A DNA stretch of 64,000 nucleotides, from positions 422,294 to 486,293 of the forward strand of contig NZ_JAVKGO010000001.1 in the NCBI RefSeq assembly GCF_031432315.1, given 5' to 3'. This document shows positions 1 through 8,732 of the stretch, piece after piece. Under the pieces are notes generated by a model. It was not told the DNA's origin. It made no database searches and worked only from the letters and a program-made list of their open reading frames with translations. This stretch comes from Serpentinicella sp031432315. Lineage in GTDB: Bacteria > Bacillota > Clostridia > Peptostreptococcales > Natronincolaceae. The stretch's first letter is position 1. Each line of letters opens with the position of its first letter. The position numbers and the translations under genes were made by a program.

Positions 1-1
1 A

Positions 2-289
2 CTTAACTTTAAAAAAAGCGATTTTATAAGATATAATAATTATGCCCCACCATATGCCCGTGTTCTTGCCTTTAATAATAAAGGGCGGGAAATTCTTAAA
101 CTTTGCAAAACTACTTCTAATATACCGATTATTAATAAGTTAAGTAAATACAAACCTGAAACTTCAATAGCTCAAGAAGTGCTTAATCTTGATATTAGAG
201 CAACTAACATATACTCTTTGCTATTAAATTGCTCTAATGTCAGTTCAAAACAGCTTGATTATTTAGTAAGTTCAATATTTATAAAATAA
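2..289 (+). CDS. tmcAL: tRNA(Met) cytidine acetate ligase, C-terminal part (partial)
   Basis: The frame is open from base 2 to a TAA at 287-289, giving the last 95 residues of a gene that begins before the window. The piece containing PPYARVLAFNNKGREIL resembles the conserved C-terminal region of TmcAL (formerly YlbM). In other bacteria TmcAL uses ATP to attach acetate to the wobble cytidine of elongator tRNA-Met. The next gene on the same strand is ylbJ; ylbM and ylbJ lie near each other in Bacillus and many Clostridia, which supports the call. The catalytic N-terminal nucleotidyltransferase motif is outside the window, so the assignment rests on this short piece and on context. Confidence 0.72.
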   Translation, partial: LNFKKSDFIRYNNYAPPYARVLAFNNKGREILKLCKTTSNIPIINKLSKYKPETSIAQEVLNLDIRATNIYSLLLNCSNVSSKQLDYLVSSIFIK

Positions 290-373
290 CCTTTTGTATT
301 AAAATAGCATACGAATTAAACTTTACTAGTATATATAGTTATAACTGTTCCTTCATTGTTTAGGAGGGTGTTT

Positions 374-1675
374 ATGCTACCTGTTATGGTAAATATATTA
401 GTAATTTTTTTGATTTTCTTTCTAATTATATTTATAAAAAGAACATTTTATATTCATCGTGCTATCTCCTTATTTGTTAAGTACTTACCTATACTATCTG
501 TTTTAACTATTGTTATTTGTATAGTTCTTCTGCCATCTATTTCAGTTAATGCAGCATATAATGGTCTACAAACTTGGTTCAGCGTTGTTGTACCAGCACT
601 ACTACCTTTTTTTATAGGTTCTGAATTGTTAATAAGACTTGGAGTAATAAAGTTTATTGGATCATTACTAGAAGTTGTTATGCGTCCAATATTTAACGTC
701 CCTGGTGCTGGTTCATTTGCGTTTACGATGAGTATTACCTCTGGTTATCCTATTGGTGCAAAAATTGTAAGTAAACTTAGGTTGGATAATGAAATAAGCA
801 GAATAGAAGGCCAACGACTCATTGCTTTTTGTAGTACATCCGGCCCATTATTTATGATTGGTGCTGTTGCTGTTGGTATGTTTAAGTCAGCAGAGATTGG
901 ATTGCTTATAGCTATGTCTCACTATTTAGCTATTCTTCTAATTGGTATTGGGTTTAGATTTTATAAATTCAATGAAACTAAAGAAATTAAATCCTCAAAG
1001 TATCCATCAATTAAGAAAGCATTTAAAGATTTAGACGTACATAATTCTCACTCCGAACCTTTTGGTGTGCAGTTAGGATCTGCTGTAAGTGAGTCGTTCA
1101 GTACTATGTTCATAATAGGTGGGTTTATCATCTTATTTTCAGTTATAATTGACATTTTAACTGTTCTAGGTCTCATCACTTTTCTGTCTAGTCTTATTAG
1201 TTCAGCCACGCTACCTATTTATGAATTAGATAAAACATTTGTAAGTGCGTTTTTGACAGGCTTTTTTGAAATCACAACAGGATGTAAATTGATTAGCGAA
1301 ACAGCGGTAAATATTAGTCTGAAAATTGCTGCTGCATCATTTATTATTGCATGGAGTGGTTTTTCAATTCACGCTCAATGCATAAGTATTATTAGTAAAA
1401 CGGATATCAGCAGTAATATATACCTACTGTCAAAACTCTTACATGGCTTTTTAGCTGGTTTTATAAGCTTTACTATCTATAGTCTGTTTCCAAGCTACTT
1501 TGCTGTTTCTACTGGATTAGTATCCTATTATAATTATTTAAGTATAAGCGAAAAATTCTTTTTTAATTTTTTTAATGCAGTTCAAATGTTTATATCTGTA
1601 GTAGTAGTTTTTTTAATTTTATCTATAATTGTACATTTTATTTTTTTATTATTAGACAAAATAACTAAGGGATGA
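374..1675 (+). CDS. ylbJ: sporulation integral membrane protein YlbJ (SpoVV), 433 aa
   Basis: This is a strongly hydrophobic protein with about ten membrane segments and the Gate (nucleoside-recognition) domain signature, including SGYPIGAK near residue 130 and CSTSGPLFMIGAVAVG near residue 155. In Bacillus subtilis YlbJ/SpoVV moves dipicolinic acid across the outer forespore membrane, a mother-cell step in spore maturation. A TTG lies in frame at 356, but AGGAGG at 362-367 is downstream of it and six bases before the ATG at 374, so I chose 374. The gene runs convergently into the coiled-coil gene; the two stop codons are separated by two bases and share one hairpin. Confidence 0.85.
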   Translation: MLPVMVNILVIFLIFFLIIFIKRTFYIHRAISLFVKYLPILSVLTIVICIVLLPSISVNAAYNGLQTWFSVVVPALLPFFIGSELLIRLGVIKFIGSLLEVVMRPIFNVPGAGSFAFTMSITSGYPIGAKIVSKLRLDNEISRIEGQRLIAFCSTSGPLFMIGAVAVGMFKSAEIGLLIAMSHYLAILLIGIGFRFYKFNETKEIKSSKYPSIKKAFKDLDVHNSHSEPFGVQLGSAVSESFSTMFIIGGFIILFSVIIDILTVLGLITFLSSLISSATLPIYELDKTFVSAFLTGFFEITTGCKLISETAVNISLKIAAASFIIAWSGFSIHAQCISIISKTDISSNIYLLSKLLHGFLAGFISFTIYSLFPSYFAVSTGLVSYYNYLSISEKFFFNFFNAVQMFISVVVVFLILSIIVHFIFLLLDKITKG

Positions 1676-1693
1676 TATCACTTCATCCCTTTT
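1667..1693. terminator. bidirectional terminator between ylbJ and the coiled-coil gene
   Basis: A 9-bp stem (1667-1675 with 1683-1691) and a 7-base loop are followed by TTT on the plus strand; on the minus strand the stem is followed by TAGTTATTTTG. The hairpin overlaps the stop codons of both convergent genes. Confidence 0.5.
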
Positions 1694-2124
1694 AATTCTT
1701 CTCTATTTTTCTGTACAGTAGTTATTAAACTAGATAATGAGCCCTCTACATCTCCAAGAACCTCGTCTGCATAATGTCTAGCACCAAGTCTCATTTCTTT
1801 TGCATCACCTTTAGCTTGGGCTATAATTTGTTCTGCTTTTGCGTTAGCTTGTTTTGTTATTTCATCTTTTTCTACTAGCGAATTAATATGTTTATTTGCT
1901 TCAAGTAGCATAGTGTCTGCTTCATTTTGAGCCTCAACAATAATTTTCTGTCTTTCATCTTTAATCCACTTTGCTTGTTTAATTTCATCTGGTAGCTGAA
2001 CCCTAATGTCTTTAACTAGTTCCAATATTTCTTTTTTATCAACTAATACTTTCTGTGACAATGGAATTGAAGCTGCACTATCTAAAATATCTTCAATTTC
2101 TTCTAATAATTTTAGTACATCCAC
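1678..2124 (-). CDS. conserved coiled-coil protein, 148 aa, coaD neighbour
   Basis: A soluble, charged, mostly helical protein. Residues 55-120 are rich in alternating Ala/Glu/Lys/Gln, typical of a long coiled coil and resembling the stalk of F/V-ATPase subunits b/H or DivIVA-like scaffolds. I see no catalytic motif and no membrane segment. The start is GTG, preceded by GAGGGGG. It follows coaD by about 20 bases on the same strand, and coaD and rsmD are just upstream, so the three are probably co-transcribed. Similar proteins are, to my memory, often found beside coaD in Clostridia and annotated loosely as ATPase-like. The function is unknown; an envelope or division scaffold is only a guess. 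Confidence 0.75.
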   Translation of the reverse strand: MDVLKLLEEIEDILDSAASIPLSQKVLVDKKEILELVKDIRVQLPDEIKQAKWIKDERQKIIVEAQNEADTMLLEANKHINSLVEKDEITKQANAKAEQIIAQAKGDAKEMRLGARHYADEVLGDVEGSLSSLITTVQKNREELKGMK

Positions 2125-2144
2125 TTAAAATCCCCCTCTCATTT

Positions 2145-2615
2145 TTATTGTCTTTTTAACAACTCAACTCTAACCCTTTCAGGTACTAAATCATTAATAC
2201 ACCCTCCATATTTTGCTACTTCCTTAACAATACTTGAACTCAAAAAAGAATTTTCACTGCTAGTCATTAAAAAAACAGTCTCTATATCATCATTTAATTT
2301 TTTATTCATCAGTGCCATTTGTAACTCATACTCAAAATCCGATACAGCCCTTAATCCTTTTATTATGCATTTAACATTGTTTTTCTTTGCGTAGTCAATT
2401 AGTAATCCTGAATAACTATCAACATTTACATTACTATATTTTTTTGTGACCTCTTCGATTAATTCCACTCTTTCCTCTAATGAAAACAGGGTTTTTTTAC
2501 TGCTATTTGGAAGTACTACAACTATTACTTCATCAAATATTTTAGAAGCTCGTCCTATAATATCTAAATGTCCATTTGTTATTGGATCAAAACTGCCAGG
2601 GTATATTGCTTTCAT
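2145..2615 (-). CDS. coaD: phosphopantetheine adenylyltransferase
   Basis: CoaD transfers AMP from ATP to 4'-phosphopantetheine, giving dephospho-CoA, the fourth step of CoA synthesis. The N-terminus has GSFDPITNGHLDII, the nucleotidyltransferase motif with the TxGH signature. Later motifs include IIKGLRAVSDFEYELQMA and the ISSS-like segment SENSFLSSSIVKEVA. Its 156 aa is about the usual length for the family. The start ATG overlaps the rsmD stop by one base (TAATG), showing translational coupling. It is preceded by GAGGAGG. The other CoA genes in the window (coaBC) are 19 kb away. Confidence 0.96.
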   Translation of the reverse strand: MKAIYPGSFDPITNGHLDIIGRASKIFDEVIVVVLPNSSKKTLFSLEERVELIEEVTKKYSNVNVDSYSGLLIDYAKKNNVKCIIKGLRAVSDFEYELQMALMNKKLNDDIETVFLMTSSENSFLSSSIVKEVAKYGGCINDLVPERVRVELLKRQ

Positions 2616-3175
2616 TAAATATCCTCCTCATATTTGAAAAAGGAAATTTCGGATTTCCCATATTTTTTTGTTTTAAATTTTGTTAACATTTCAATTTCCT
2701 CATCTAATTCTATATCTGCTTCGTGTTCTGCAATAACAATACTGTCTGGGTGTACTAATTTTTCTATTGAAATCTGACTTAATATATTATTTAAGATATC
2801 TTTTGAGTAGGGAGGGTCTAAGAATACAATATCAAATTGTATGCCATCAGAGCTAAGCTTACTTATTGCTTGACTTGCACTCATTAATAAAACTTGTCCA
2901 TCAGAAGTTAATTTTGACTTTTTTAAATTCTCATGTACTAAATCCAAACTTTCCTTTCGATTATCTACAAAATAACACTTTCTTGCTCCTCTAGAAAGAG
3001 CTTCAATTCCTAAACTTCCCGTACCCGCAAATAAGTCAAGAACATTCTTCCCATATAAATAATTATGTATAGCACTAAAAAGCGCTTCTTTCGTACGATC
3101 TTTTGTGGGTCTAATTTCATTGTCATTAGGTGTTATAAGTTGAATCCCTCTCGCAGTCCCAGCGATAACCCGCAT
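2615..3175 (-). CDS. rsmD: 16S rRNA (guanine966-N2)-methyltransferase
   Basis: The protein begins MRVIAGTARGIQL, has a Rossmann SAM-binding segment NVLDLFAGTGSLGIEALSRGA near residue 45 and the catalytic DPPY motif near residue 120. These are the hallmarks of RsmD, which methylates G966 in the 16S rRNA of the 30S subunit. Its 186 aa matches the family. The start ATG follows TAGGAGGT. It sits between recG (31 bases upstream) and coaD (one-base overlap); the rsmD-coaD pairing is widespread in Firmicutes. Confidence 0.94.
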   Translation of the reverse strand: MRVIAGTARGIQLITPNDNEIRPTKDRTKEALFSAIHNYLYGKNVLDLFAGTGSLGIEALSRGARKCYFVDNRKESLDLVHENLKKSKLTSDGQVLLMSASQAISKLSSDGIQFDIVFLDPPYSKDILNNILSQISIEKLVHPDSIVIAEHEADIELDEEIEMLTKFKTKKYGKSEISFFKYEEDI

Positions 3176-3206
3176 AGATTACCTCCTAATTTCGAATCAA
3201 CTTTAA

Positions 3207-5246
3207 TTAGATAGATCCGATATTTTTTAAAACTTCCTTCAGTTTTTGGTTTAATAATGGATATTTATCCAATTTTAACTCCAAATCTTCTTCTAGTAGT
3301 TGTCTTACAGTATTTTGGACTTTATTTAATATCTTAATATGTTTAAAAAATTCCGCTATTTTAAGTTTCAGTAATCCATGTTGTTTTACACCAAAAAAAT
3401 CGCCCGGTCCTCTTAATTCTAAATCTTTTTCTGAAATTATAAAGCCATCATTTGTAGACTTCATAATCTCCATTCTTTCATTTGCTAATTTATTATTTGC
3501 ATTGTGTAAAAGATAACAATAAGATTGGCTACTACCTCTTCCAACTCTACCGCGCAATTGGTGTAACTGTGCTAAACCGAAACGCTCAGCATTCTCAATA
3601 ATTATAATAGTAGCATTTGGCACATCAATGCCTACCTCTATTACAGTAGTAGATATCAGAATATTTAAGTTGTTATTTTTAAAATCCAACATCGTTTTTT
3701 CTTTTTCATTACTACTCATCTTACCATGAATGAACCCTATTTTATACTCCGGGAAATAAGACATTAACTCTTTTGTTTTCTCCATAACTGACTGAGCTTC
3801 AATTACTTCAGAATTCTCTACTAGGGGACAGACAACATATGCTTGCCTTCCAGTAGACAGTTCTTCTCTTATTAAATTATAGACTAAATTTTTATTGCTT
3901 ATTCTTTCAGCATAAGTGATAATTTTCTTTCTTCCTTTTGGCAATTTATCAATTATAGAGATATCCAGGTCTCCATAATTAATCATTGCTAATGTTCTTG
4001 GTATTGGTGTAGCTGACATTACAAGAACATGGGGTGAAACCCCTTTTTGCATTAAGCTTCCTCTTTGCTTGACCCCAAACCTGTGTTGTTCATCTGTAAT
4101 AACCAAAGCTAAGTCTTTAAAAACTACTGAACTTTGAATTATGGCATGTGTACCAATTACAATATGAAAATAACCAGTTTCTATTTTATTATGTAGTTCT
4201 TTCTTTTCTCTATTCTTTAAGCTTCCAGTTAGCAGGCATATTTTTACACCATATGGTTCTAATAATCGTTTAATAACATTAAAGTGTTGTTCTGCTAAAA
4301 TTTCTGTAGGTGCCATTAACGCCCCTTGACAGTTATTTATTACACATTTATATAAAGAAATAATAGCAATAATAGTTTTTCCTGACCCCACATCTCCTTG
4401 TATCAAGCGATTCATAGGTTTCTCTGATTTTAGATCAGTAAAAACATCATTTAAAACTTTTTGCTGCGCTTCTGTTAAGTTAAATGGCAATTTACTTATA
4501 AAACCATCTAACCCCTTATTCTTTACTAGGGGTTTAGATGGTAATAACTCTTTATTGTCCTTTTTTAGCCTTAAAAGCCCTAACTGAAGTAATAAAAACT
4601 CTTCAAAAATTAATCGATATCTTGCTACCTTTAAAGCTTTTATTGATTCCGGAAAGTGTATATTTCGCAATGCATATTCTAATCCACAAAGCTTCATTCT
4701 TTTTCTAATATGTTCTGGAATGTAATCCGTTACTTGTGTCAAATATTTTTGTGCTTTTTTTTGGACATCTTTCATTTCCTTTTGAGTAATCCCTTCTGTA
4801 ACGGAATACACTGGGATTATCTTTATTTTTTTGGAATGAGTGGACACAGATAAATTAAAATCGGGATTAACGAGTTCGAGCCCCATTACCCCTTTTTTAA
4901 CCTGACCACTCACAGTAATTTTCTGTCCATACTTGATTTTATTCCTAATGTAGGGATTATTAAAAAATGTTATCCATAGTGTCCCTGTATTATCAGTCAC
5001 AAGGCACCTTGAGATAAAATAACCCTTACTAGTCTTTTTACTTGTTATTTGTGACATAACTTGAACAACAATTGATACATGATCATCTATCACAATATCC
5101 TTAATCTGTTTTGTCCCATCTACCATTATATAAGTTCGTGGAAAATGAAATAAAAGGTCTTTAATATTGTAAATATCTAGGCGTTTATACTTTAATAACT
5201 TTTTAGGGCCTATTCCATTTATAGAATCTAGTTGATCATGCATCAT
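3207..5246 (-). CDS. recG: ATP-dependent DNA helicase RecG
   Basis: RecG reverses stalled replication forks and remodels Holliday junctions. The order is an N-terminal helix-hairpin region (INGIGPKKLLKYK), an OB-fold wedge domain at about 60-150, then helicase domain 1 with Walker A GDVGSGKT (about residue 286) and motif II DEQHRFG, then helicase domain 2 with QLRGRVGRG and the TRG region near LRGPGDFFGVKQHG. The length of 679 aa is normal. Two adjacent ATG codons could serve as start; the first has the better spacing from AGGTG. It follows the DAK-domain kinase gene by 26 bases. Confidence 0.96.
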   Translation of the reverse strand: MMHDQLDSINGIGPKKLLKYKRLDIYNIKDLLFHFPRTYIMVDGTKQIKDIVIDDHVSIVVQVMSQITSKKTSKGYFISRCLVTDNTGTLWITFFNNPYIRNKIKYGQKITVSGQVKKGVMGLELVNPDFNLSVSTHSKKIKIIPVYSVTEGITQKEMKDVQKKAQKYLTQVTDYIPEHIRKRMKLCGLEYALRNIHFPESIKALKVARYRLIFEEFLLLQLGLLRLKKDNKELLPSKPLVKNKGLDGFISKLPFNLTEAQQKVLNDVFTDLKSEKPMNRLIQGDVGSGKTIIAIISLYKCVINNCQGALMAPTEILAEQHFNVIKRLLEPYGVKICLLTGSLKNREKKELHNKIETGYFHIVIGTHAIIQSSVVFKDLALVITDEQHRFGVKQRGSLMQKGVSPHVLVMSATPIPRTLAMINYGDLDISIIDKLPKGRKKIITYAERISNKNLVYNLIREELSTGRQAYVVCPLVENSEVIEAQSVMEKTKELMSYFPEYKIGFIHGKMSSNEKEKTMLDFKNNNLNILISTTVIEVGIDVPNATIIIIENAERFGLAQLHQLRGRVGRGSSQSYCYLLHNANNKLANERMEIMKSTNDGFIISEKDLELRGPGDFFGVKQHGLLKLKIAEFFKHIKILNKVQNTVRQLLEEDLELKLDKYPLLNQKLKEVLKNIGSI

Positions 5247-5272
5247 TTTTCTTACACCTCTATATCTCTAAA

Positions 5273-6904
5273 TCATTCTATTGAAAAAATATAATAATAT
5301 ATAGATTGTCCCCCATAATATAGTTCTATTTCATGTTCAGGGAATTTTTGTTCAATCTGTTTTGAAAGTAAATCAGCTTCTTCATTAGTCAGATCTTCAC
5401 CATAAAATACTGTAACCATTTCATGTTCTTCTGTTACGATTTTGCTTAATAAATCTATTGATACTTTATTTACATCATCACCAACAGATTTAATATCATT
5501 GTTACCGATTCCTATTATATCACCTTTATTAATTGGTAAATCGTTAATGCTAGTATCTCTGACAGCATACGTTACTTGACCTGTAGTAATTTCTTTTAAT
5601 GCTTCTGTCATCTGCTGCTCGTTTTCATCTGCAGTTGAAATATCGTTAAATGCTACTAGTGCAGCAATACCCTGTGGTACAGATTTAGATGGAATAACTT
5701 TAATATTTTCCTTTGATATTTCCTTTGCTTGATTTGCTGCCATAATAATGTTGCTATTATTTGGTAATATATAAATTGTTTCTGCATTCAACGCGTCAAT
5801 AGCTTTAAGAAAATCTTCAGTGCTTGGGTTCATTGTTTGTCCACCTTCAATAACATGATCAACATTGAAGTCTTTAAATATATTTGTTAAACCTTCTCCC
5901 ATTGTTACGGTAATAAACGCATATTTCTTTTTCTCTTCTTTTTTAGAACCATCTTTCTTATCAACTACATTTTCTTCAAAAACTTGATGGCTATGTTGTT
6001 TTCTCATATTGTCTATTTTAATATCAGATAATTCTCCCAACTTCAAACCTTGTTCCATTACTTCTCCAGGATTATTAGTATGAATATGTACTTTTGCAAC
6101 ATTTTCATTTCCAACAACTAACATAGAATCCCCATAAGTTTCTATAAGACTTTTAAATCTGTCTGTGTCAATATTGTCTCCGTTAATAATAAATTCAGTG
6201 CAATAACCAAATTCTATGTTTTCATCAAATACATAACTACTTACTTCGTTTTCTCCTTGTTCTTGTTCCTCTTCTATATTAACAGTCTCTCCAGTAATTG
6301 CTCCTAATCCACCTTGTAGTATCAGTACTAAGCCTTTCCCTCCAGAGTCTACAACGCCAGCTTCTTTTAGTACTTCTAACATGTCTGGAGTGCGTTTTAG
6401 CGTTTCTTCTGCTTCAAAAATTACTTTCTCTAAAAATGAGACTATATCCTTCTCTTTTTTACAAATCTCTAATGCTTTTTCGGCACTCTCCCTAGCTACA
6501 GTTAAAATTGTTCCTTCAGTAGGCTTCATGACAGCCTTATAAGCTGTATCAGATGCATTTTTAAATGCATTTGCTAAATCTGTAGTATTTAATTTTTCTT
6601 TATCTTTTACACCTTTAGCAAAACCTCTAAATAATTGAGAAAGTATAACACCAGAGTTACCCCTTGCTCCCATTAAAGAACCGTTTGCAACTGCGTCCGC
6701 AATAACAGATAGGGCATTCGATTTACTACTTTTAACTTCTTTAACTGCCGATTGCATTGTCAATGCCATATTTGTCCCTGTGTCCCCATCAGGCACAGGA
6801 AAAACATTTAATGCATTAACCAATTTTTTATTATTCTCAAGTGACTGAGCACCTGCAACAACCATATTTTTTAACAATTCACCATCAATATATTCAACTT
6901 TCAA
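5273..6904 (-). CDS. fakA: DAK-domain (YloV / FakA-type) kinase, 543 aa
   Basis: The N-terminal DhaL nucleotide-binding domain (about 1-200) carries NVFPVPDGDTGTNM with the metal-binding Asp residues and GARGNSGVILSQLFRG. The C-terminal half has the fold found in YloV proteins. In Gram-positive bacteria FakA phosphorylates exogenous fatty acids presented by FakB (DegV family). No fakB lies in this window, so the substrate is inferred from family. The start is TTG, placed by AAGGAGG seven bases upstream. It lies directly after asp23 (yloU) and before recG, the same order as yloU-yloV-recG in B. subtilis. Confidence 0.88.
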   Translation of the reverse strand: MKVEYIDGELLKNMVVAGAQSLENNKKLVNALNVFPVPDGDTGTNMALTMQSAVKEVKSSKSNALSVIADAVANGSLMGARGNSGVILSQLFRGFAKGVKDKEKLNTTDLANAFKNASDTAYKAVMKPTEGTILTVARESAEKALEICKKEKDIVSFLEKVIFEAEETLKRTPDMLEVLKEAGVVDSGGKGLVLILQGGLGAITGETVNIEEEQEQGENEVSSYVFDENIEFGYCTEFIINGDNIDTDRFKSLIETYGDSMLVVGNENVAKVHIHTNNPGEVMEQGLKLGELSDIKIDNMRKQHSHQVFEENVVDKKDGSKKEEKKKYAFITVTMGEGLTNIFKDFNVDHVIEGGQTMNPSTEDFLKAIDALNAETIYILPNNSNIIMAANQAKEISKENIKVIPSKSVPQGIAALVAFNDISTADENEQQMTEALKEITTGQVTYAVRDTSINDLPINKGDIIGIGNNDIKSVGDDVNKVSIDLLSKIVTEEHEMVTVFYGEDLTNEEADLLSKQIEQKFPEHEIELYYGGQSIYYYIFSIE

Positions 6905-6922
6905 ATCCAGAACCTCCTTAAG

Positions 6923-7279
6923 TTACTTTTGGACTCGTACTCCTTGTACATTTATATTAACTTTTTTCACACTCATACCGGTTAAATTTTCGATATTGTA
7001 TTTCACTTTTTCTATAATATTTGTTGCTACAACAGATATTCTTGTTCCAAACTCTACAATTACAAATAGATCGATTACAATTTCATCTTCTTCAGTTTGC
7101 ACTTTTACGCCTTTGCTTAATTGGTCTCTTTTCAGTAACTCAACTAACCCACCTGCTGTAGATTTTGCTGCCATTCCAACTAGCCCATAGCATTCCATGG
7201 CTGATACTCCAGCTATCGAAGCAAGTACATGATCATCAATTGTTACAATACCAAGATTATTTACTAATTTCCCAGGCAT
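6923..7279 (-). CDS. yloU: Asp23/Gls24 family envelope stress protein (YloU)
   Basis: 118 aa beginning MPGKLVNNLGIVTIDDHVLASIAGVSAMEC, with the family segment ending SVKKVNINVQGV. Asp23/Gls24 proteins are small, conserved in Gram-positives, and in some species anchor at the membrane and respond to envelope stress; the molecular role is unclear. It is the first gene of the minus-strand group yloU-yloV-recG-rsmD-coaD, with AAGGAGG before ATG. It is divergent from rpmB across a 246-base intergenic region. Confidence 0.9.
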   Translation of the reverse strand: MPGKLVNNLGIVTIDDHVLASIAGVSAMECYGLVGMAAKSTAGGLVELLKRDQLSKGVKVQTEEDEIVIDLFVIVEFGTRISVVATNIIEKVKYNIENLTGMSVKKVNINVQGVRVQK

Positions 7280-7344
7280 ATTATTCCTCCTTATATAAAT
7301 ATGTATATTATCTTATTGTAGCACATTCTCACAGCATATATAAT

Positions 7345-7373
7345 ATTTTATATTAATCAATTATATAGTTCAA
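7345..7373 (-). promoter_or_regulatory. candidate sigma-A promoter for yloU group
   Basis: On the minus strand TTGAAC (7368-7373) and TAAAAT (7345-7350) are separated by 17 bases, 66 bases before the yloU start. AT-rich background makes chance matches common. Confidence 0.35.
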
Positions 7374-7454
7374 CAAAAACAACTCAATTATTAATATGAT
7401 TGTAATTATTTATTTTAATTCACTATAAATTTAACATACTATTTTATTTTTCTG

Positions 7455-7483
7455 TTGCAAATTACTAATTTATATGATAATAT
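7455..7483 (+). promoter_or_regulatory. candidate sigma-A promoter for rpmB
   Basis: TTGCAA (7455-7460), a 17-base spacer and TAATAT (7478-7483) lie about 43 bases before the rpmB start. Confidence 0.4.
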
Positions 7484-7525
7484 TAATGTGTTTTAAAGAC
7501 TGCCTTACTGAAGGAGGTGTTTGTA

Positions 7526-7717
7526 ATGGCAAAAGTATGCGAAGTATGCGATAAAGGTAAAGTATTTGGTAATCAAGTAAGTCACTCAAATCGTCACAGT
7601 AAAAGAACTTGGGCGCCAAATTTGAGAAAAGTAAAGGCGATAATAAAAGGTGCACCAAAAAAAATCAATGTTTGTACTAGATGCTTAAGATCTGGTAAAG
7701 TAGAGAGATCTATCTAA
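7526..7717 (+). CDS. rpmB: 50S ribosomal protein L28 (zinc-ribbon form)
   Basis: 63 aa starting MAKVCEVCDKGKVFGNQVSHS, with a CxxC pair near the start (Cys5, Cys8) and a second pair CTRC near residue 50: the C+ (zinc-binding) version of L28. HSNRHSKRTWAPNLRKV is the conserved core that contacts 23S rRNA. A GTG is in frame at 7517, but it overlaps the AAGGAGG ribosome binding site, so the ATG at 7526 is the start. It is a single-gene unit on the plus strand, closed by its own terminator. Confidence 0.97.
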   Translation: MAKVCEVCDKGKVFGNQVSHSNRHSKRTWAPNLRKVKAIIKGAPKKINVCTRCLRSGKVERSI

Positions 7718-7737
7718 TGAATAGTGATGAAAATAAG

Positions 7738-7790
7738 AGAATCTTCTTTTTTAAATTAACACTGTAATTTAAAATCGAAGATTCTTTCGT
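7738..7790 (+). terminator. terminator after rpmB
   Basis: Outer 9-bp stem AGAATCTTC/GAAGATTCT (7738-7746 with 7777-7785) and an inner 10-bp AT stem (7749-7758 with 7765-7774) are followed by TTCGTTTTG. Confidence 0.6.
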
Positions 7791-7811
7791 TTTGTCACAA
7801 TCATTGCTTTT

Positions 7812-7973
7812 TTAAGTATTAAAAAATAATATTCCCACTCCTACAAGTAAAGATGCTAAAATAAATAACCATAATTGACTAGGTATAATGTAAATAAACA
7901 GCATTGTGCCTACAATCAGTAAAATAGTACCAATAAATCGACTTATCGATAGTCCTCTTCTTCTTCTAAACAC
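7812..7973 (-). CDS. small two-helix membrane protein, 53 aa
   Basis: A GTG-started frame encodes 53 residues: an Arg-rich N-terminus (MFRRRRGLSISRF), then two hydrophobic helices (about 14-30 and 34-51) separated by the short turn IPSQ. The positive N-terminal cluster predicts the start inside the cell. An AGGTGATTGGA stretch precedes the GTG. It lies 98 bases downstream of thiN, beyond the thiN terminator hairpin, and ends in front of the convergent rpmB terminator. I do not recognise a named family, although short proteins of this shape are common in Clostridia. The long open hydrophobic pattern and the ribosome binding site are the support. Confidence 0.6.
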   Translation of the reverse strand: MFRRRRGLSISRFIGTILLIVGTMLFIYIIPSQLWLFILASLLVGVGILFFNT

Positions 7974-8027
7974 TCCAATCACCTACTTTTATATCTATAA
8001 ATTAAAGCCTATTATATTAATAGTCCA

Positions 8028-8067
8028 CTTAAAATAAAATATGCCTAAAACTAATAAGCATAGGCAT
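8028..8067 (-). terminator. terminator after thiN
   Basis: On the minus strand ATGCCTA (8061-8067) pairs with TAGGCAT (8041-8047), followed by ATTTTATTTT. It begins four bases after the thiN stop. Confidence 0.65.
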
Positions 8068-8071
8068 TATT

Positions 8072-8716
8072 TCATTTATTGATTGTTTTAATTGCTAGTA
8101 GTAGACCTTCTTCTACAGATATTTTTACTAAACCGCCTTTAAATTCATTACTTATACTTCTAGAACTTCCCCTGATTAAGGTATCATTGTCTAATTTATA
8201 CAACAATCCCTCGGATGTAACCCCTTCAACTCTAGTGGTAATAGGAATTAAAGATAAAATTTCTTTTTCTTCCCCAGATATATAAAGCATTTTACTTTTA
8301 TTAACAATATGAATCTCAAAATCATCACCAATAATTTTGCTCGGTACGTTTTTATCTAACCCTTTTATTAATAAATAGACATTTCCTAAACTATGATCAA
8401 ATCTAGACCCTATTGATCCATAAAAAGCAATTTCTGAGGGTTTTAACTTTAGTGCATCGTTCAACGCTAATTCAGTGTCAGTATAGTCTTTTTGTTTAGG
8501 GAATTGTTTGTACGGCGTATTATTATCTACTATCCACTTCATATCATCTTTAGATATGGAATCAAAGTCACCTACTAGTATATCCGGCAAGTAATTGATT
8601 TTGCGGAGGTGCTCAACAGCACCATCTGCACATATAATGTAGTCATGATTTTTAGCAAAAAAATTTAAGCGTTTCAAATTTTTTATTTCTCCATTTGTTA
8701 CTATTAATACCTTCAT
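8072..8716 (-). CDS. thiN: thiamine pyrophosphokinase
   Basis: ThiN transfers pyrophosphate from ATP to thiamine, making the cofactor TPP. 214 aa with the family pattern: ICADGAVEHLRK near residue 30, PDILVGDFDSIS near 45, FPKQKDYTDTELAL near 75 and GSRFDHSLGNVYLL near 103. The C-terminal beta domain ends SRSISNEFKGG..V.VEEGLLLAI. It is the last gene of the minus-strand run prpC-prkC-rsgA-rpe-thiN, 16 bases after rpe; rsgA-rpe-thiN is the usual Firmicute order. Confidence 0.95.
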   Translation of the reverse strand: MKVLIVTNGEIKNLKRLNFFAKNHDYIICADGAVEHLRKINYLPDILVGDFDSISKDDMKWIVDNNTPYKQFPKQKDYTDTELALNDALKLKPSEIAFYGSIGSRFDHSLGNVYLLIKGLDKNVPSKIIGDDFEIHIVNKSKMLYISGEEKEILSLIPITTRVEGVTSEGLLYKLDNDTLIRGSSRSISNEFKGGLVKISVEEGLLLAIKTINK

Positions 8717-8732
8717 ATGAATACCTCACTTA

